Shown here: positions 3,439 through 5,075 of the stretch, in pieces
Numbering within the stretch: position 1 is the first letter of the stretch
Layout: the number at the start of each line of letters is the position of its first letter
Origin: Candidatus Proteinoplasmatales archaeon SG8-5
GTDB lineage: Archaea > Thermoplasmatota > Thermoplasmata > SG8-5
Reading direction: 5' to 3'
DNA length: 5,075 nt
NCBI GenBank assembly: GCA_001595885.1
Contig: LSSH01000073.1
Coordinates: 1-5,075, forward strand
Made by a program: the position numbers and the translations under genes
Notes under the pieces: model-generated
What the model saw: the letters and a program-made list of their open reading frames with translations, nothing else
Told to the model about the DNA's origin: nothing
Database searches by the model: none

Positions 3439-4374
3439 ATGAAACTCGAAAGGAAAGTCGGGGACATGCACCTTGCGAAGGACATCAGGGTGAAGGAGCT
3501 CGTGGAACAGATGGACCGCTCCGGCGGCTTCACCGCGAAGAAGCTGGCGACAGCGGTGGACATCGTCGCCCGCATGATCGCCGATGAGGATTATGTCAAC
3601 TTCCTTTCTTTCCCGGCCTGCATAGTCGCGACCGGGACGAGGGGCATCGTCCGCGACATGGTGAAGGAGAAAATGTTCGACGTTCTGATAACCACCTGCG
3701 GGACCCTCGACCACGACCTTGCAAGGACAAAGGAGGATTATTACCATGGCGAGTTCGACATGGACGACGCAGCGCTTCGAGACGAAGGTGTGAACCGCCT
3801 CGGCAACGTCCTGGTGCCCGACGGGAGCTACGGCATCGTGCTGGAGAGGCTCATGCAGCCAGTTCTTCGGGAACTGTGGGACGAGGGCAAGCGCGAGATG
3901 TCCACCAAGGAGCTGTGCCGGGAGTTCGGTTCCAGGGCGGGGGATGAGAGCTCGATACTCTACTGGGCCGCAAAGAACGAGGTTCCGATATACGTACCTG
4001 GCATCACCGACGGGGCCTTCGGTTCACAGCTCTGGCAGTTCAGCCAGGAGCACAAGGAGTTCAGGATCGACCTCATGAAGGACGAGAAGGAGCTGGCCGA
4101 TATTGTCTTCACCGCGAAGAAAACGGGAGCGCTCATGGTCGGCGGCGGAATATCCAAGCACCACACCATCTGGTGGAACCAGTTCCGCGACGGCCTGGAC
4201 TCCGCCGTCTACATCACGACCGCGGTGGAGCACGACGGCAGCCTTTCGGGGGCACGGGTCCGCGAGGCGGTCTCATGGGGCAAGGTCAGGAAGGATGCCA
4301 GGTATGTCACCGTGGAGGGGGACGCGACCGTTCTCCTGCCCCTCATCATGTGTGCTGTCAAAGATAAGATATAG
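3439..4374 (+). CDS. dys: Deoxyhypusine synthase
   Basis: The 311-residue enzyme transfers the aminobutyl group of spermidine to a lysine of aIF5A in an NAD-dependent reaction, the first step of hypusine formation. Family landmarks are the N-terminal block FLSFPACIVATGTRGIVRDM (55-74), FDVLITTCGTLDHDLART (80-97), YVPGITDGAFGSQLWQF (185-201), the catalytic segment GGGISKHHTIWWNQF with the intermediate-forming lysine at K240, and AVYITTAVEHDGSLSGARVREAVSWGK (256-285). Length is within the archaeal range. The ATG at 3439 is chosen because the frame's earlier ATG at 3295 lies upstream of the TATA box and would add unconserved sequence crossing a hairpin repeat. It is transcribed away from the ribosomal cluster, seems monocistronic, and has two hairpin repeats on each side. 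Confidence 0.95.
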   Translation: MKLERKVGDMHLAKDIRVKELVEQMDRSGGFTAKKLATAVDIVARMIADEDYVNFLSFPACIVATGTRGIVRDMVKEKMFDVLITTCGTLDHDLARTKEDYYHGEFDMDDAALRDEGVNRLGNVLVPDGSYGIVLERLMQPVLRELWDEGKREMSTKELCREFGSRAGDESSILYWAAKNEVPIYVPGITDGAFGSQLWQFSQEHKEFRIDLMKDEKELADIVFTAKKTGALMVGGGISKHHTIWWNQFRDGLDSAVYITTAVEHDGSLSGARVREAVSWGKVRKDARYVTVEGDATVLLPLIMCAVKDKI

Positions 4375-4419
4375 CATCAAGCATCCGTGTTCACGCCCAA
4401 GATATTCTGAACCTTCATG

Positions 4420-4439
4420 CCTCGCCTGTAAGGGCGGGG
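4420..4439 (+). repeat. GC-rich hairpin repeat, copy 3
   Basis: CCTCGCCTGTAAGGGCGGGG pairs CCTCGCC with GGCGGGG (one wobble) around TGTAAG. It lies 46 bp after the dys stop. Copies 1 and 3 both follow CATG and share the loop pattern TGTNAG, which supports common origin rather than chance GC-rich pairing. Confidence 0.6.
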
Positions 4440-4445
4440 TCGTAA

Positions 4446-4468
4446 CACCAGATTTCGAGAATCTGGTG
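4446..4468. repeat. Perfect 9-bp stem-loop after hairpin copy 3
   Basis: CACCAGATT (4446-4454), loop TCGAG and AATCTGGTG (4460-4468) form an uninterrupted 9-bp stem, the longest perfect short-loop hairpin noted here. It begins seven bases after hairpin copy 3. It has no T-tract immediately after it. It could be an RNA structure in the dys 3' region or part of a small mobile element. Confidence 0.6.
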
Positions 4469-4546
4469 ATGTGAAGTTTATAATGAAGCAAGAGTTTTTG
4501 GTATGATGCATGAGTAATCGTCATAAGCGATGAAAAACCAAGATAT

Positions 4547-4566
4547 CCCCGCCTGTCAGGGCGGTG
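4547..4566 (+). repeat. GC-rich hairpin repeat, copy 4
   Basis: CCCCGCCTGTCAGGGCGGTG lies within a longer imperfect stem: ATATCCCCGCC pairs with GGCGGTGGTAT with one mismatch and one wobble around TGTCAG. It differs from copy 3 at three of 20 positions. Between copies 3 and 4 there is no recognisable gene. Confidence 0.6.
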
Positions 4567-4610
4567 GTATGGATAGAAATAAGATAGAAACATAATTAAT
4601 CATAAACCCA

Positions 4611-4620
4611 AAATATTATA
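4611..4620 (+). promoter_or_regulatory. TATA-like box for the exported protein gene
   Basis: AAATATTATA is centred about 28 bp before the ATG at 4644. A start near 4641 would make the mRNA leaderless, which fits the lack of a ribosome binding site. The 269-bp stretch between dys and this gene otherwise holds only the hairpins listed. Confidence 0.45.
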
Positions 4621-4643
4621 ACCCACGAAGCTATCCGATATTG

Positions 4644-5075
4644 ATGGCAATGGGGCGTTTGTTCAAAGTTATACTGGCAATGCTGATAATAACAGTTTTC
4701 TGCATTCCTTTAATCGACGGTCCCGCCGAGGCGCAGGCGGTCAACGACCTGGTCATCGTCAGGACCGATTACGAACTGCTGGGCTTCACTGACCTGCACG
4801 GCGGCGGTCATCTTACCTATGAGCTCAGGGGAAGGGCGGCCGGGGACCTCAGGAGAGCTGTACTGGATTCGTACGACACTCTGCCTGTCATCGGCAACGC
4901 GAACGGCCGCATCGACCCGCAGGAGCTGAGATACAGCGGTTCAGAGGGGTACATTGGAGCTCTGGAAAGCTCCCTGACCTCAACCCAGTTCTTTGCAGCG
5001 TCCTCCCGAACCTATAACCCGTTGCACTACGGCCAGGGCGAGCCCATCACGGTCGATGCCCAGGGGTTCGTTGAT
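4644..5075 (+). CDS. Exported protein of unknown function, N-terminal part
   Basis: The frame is open from the ATG at 4644 to the window edge (144 codons) and continues beyond it. It begins MAMGRLFKVILAMLIITVFC then IPLIDGPAEAQA: a short basic start, a hydrophobic core at residues 8-23 and an Ala-rich cleavage-like site near residues 30-34, which is a Sec-type signal peptide. The mature part starts VNDLVIVRTDYELLGFTDLHGGGH, continues TYELRGRAAGDLRRAVLDSYD and then a polar stretch (NANGRIDPQEL), probably surface-exposed. The NANGRID pattern is loosely like a calcium loop but too short to call. I do not recognise the family. The likely leaderless start leaves ATG 4644 or ATG 4650 as alternatives. 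A TATA-like box lies 24-33 bp upstream. Confidence 0.75.
   Translation, partial: MAMGRLFKVILAMLIITVFCIPLIDGPAEAQAVNDLVIVRTDYELLGFTDLHGGGHLTYELRGRAAGDLRRAVLDSYDTLPVIGNANGRIDPQELRYSGSEGYIGALESSLTSTQFFAASSRTYNPLHYGQGEPITVDAQGFVD

Noticed and set aside
3388..4470. ATCACCAG (3388-3395) and CTGGTGAT (4463-4470) as inverted ends of an element carrying dys
   Set aside because: An 8-bp match at 1 kb distance is weak, and dys is a core gene with its own conserved promoter; no target duplication is visible.
3276..4566. Reading the four hairpin repeats as a CRISPR array
   Set aside because: Spacing is irregular (about 73, 1070 and 127 bp), a conserved gene lies in the middle, and the copies are degenerate.
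4273..4593. A 106-codon minus-strand frame across the dys 3' end and the hairpin region
   Set aside because: It overlaps the conserved C-terminus of dys in antisense and passes through palindromic repeats; no ribosome binding site or family resemblance is visible.

Overview
The window is archaeal DNA, most likely from a euryarchaeon and possibly Thermoplasmatota or a related lineage (a modest-confidence placement made without a search). The evidence is an archaeal-type ribosomal protein and RNA polymerase cluster (eL18, uL13, uS9, RpoN), a deoxyhypusine synthase, TATA boxes about 25-30 bp before inferred transcript starts, and a mix of strong Shine-Dalgarno leaders and apparently leaderless genes.

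Layout from left to right. Positions 1-86 (-) hold the N-terminus of an M29-type aminopeptidase that runs off the left edge. Positions 254-617 (-) hold a VOC/glyoxalase-fold gene broken by a mid-gene frameshift with an apparent internal deletion. Positions 837-1295 (+) encode a GyrI-like/AraC effector-binding-domain protein. Positions 1321-1441 hold two copies of a 57-bp tandem repeat. Positions 1465-1567 (-) hold a tRNA-Pro(GGG) gene whose T-loop is interrupted by a ~30-nt insert, most simply a non-canonical intron. Upstream of it on the same strand is the cluster rpl18e > rpl13 > rps9 > rpoN (3143 down to 1614). A possible 23-codon ORF lies between rpl13 and rps9, together with a hairpin that overlaps the rps9 ribosome binding site. 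Divergent from this cluster is dys, deoxyhypusine synthase (3439-4374, +). The right edge (4644-5075, +) holds the N-terminal part of an unrecognised exported protein.

The core genes form a translation/transcription block: two large-subunit proteins and one small-subunit protein, a polymerase subunit, a proline tRNA, and the enzyme that starts hypusine modification of aIF5A. The cluster and dys diverge from a 295-bp intergenic region with a TATA box for each. A perfect 15-bp palindrome sits just upstream of the rpl18e TATA box.

The most notable non-genic signals are: (a) the tRNA T-loop insert; (b) four same-orientation copies of a ~20-nt GC-rich hairpin (consensus CCCCGCCTGTNAGGGCGGGG), two on each side of dys, resembling terminal hairpins of IS200/IS605-type elements though no transposase or TnpB is present; and (c) the structured rpl13-rps9 junction. 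I did not recognise a complete new multi-gene system.
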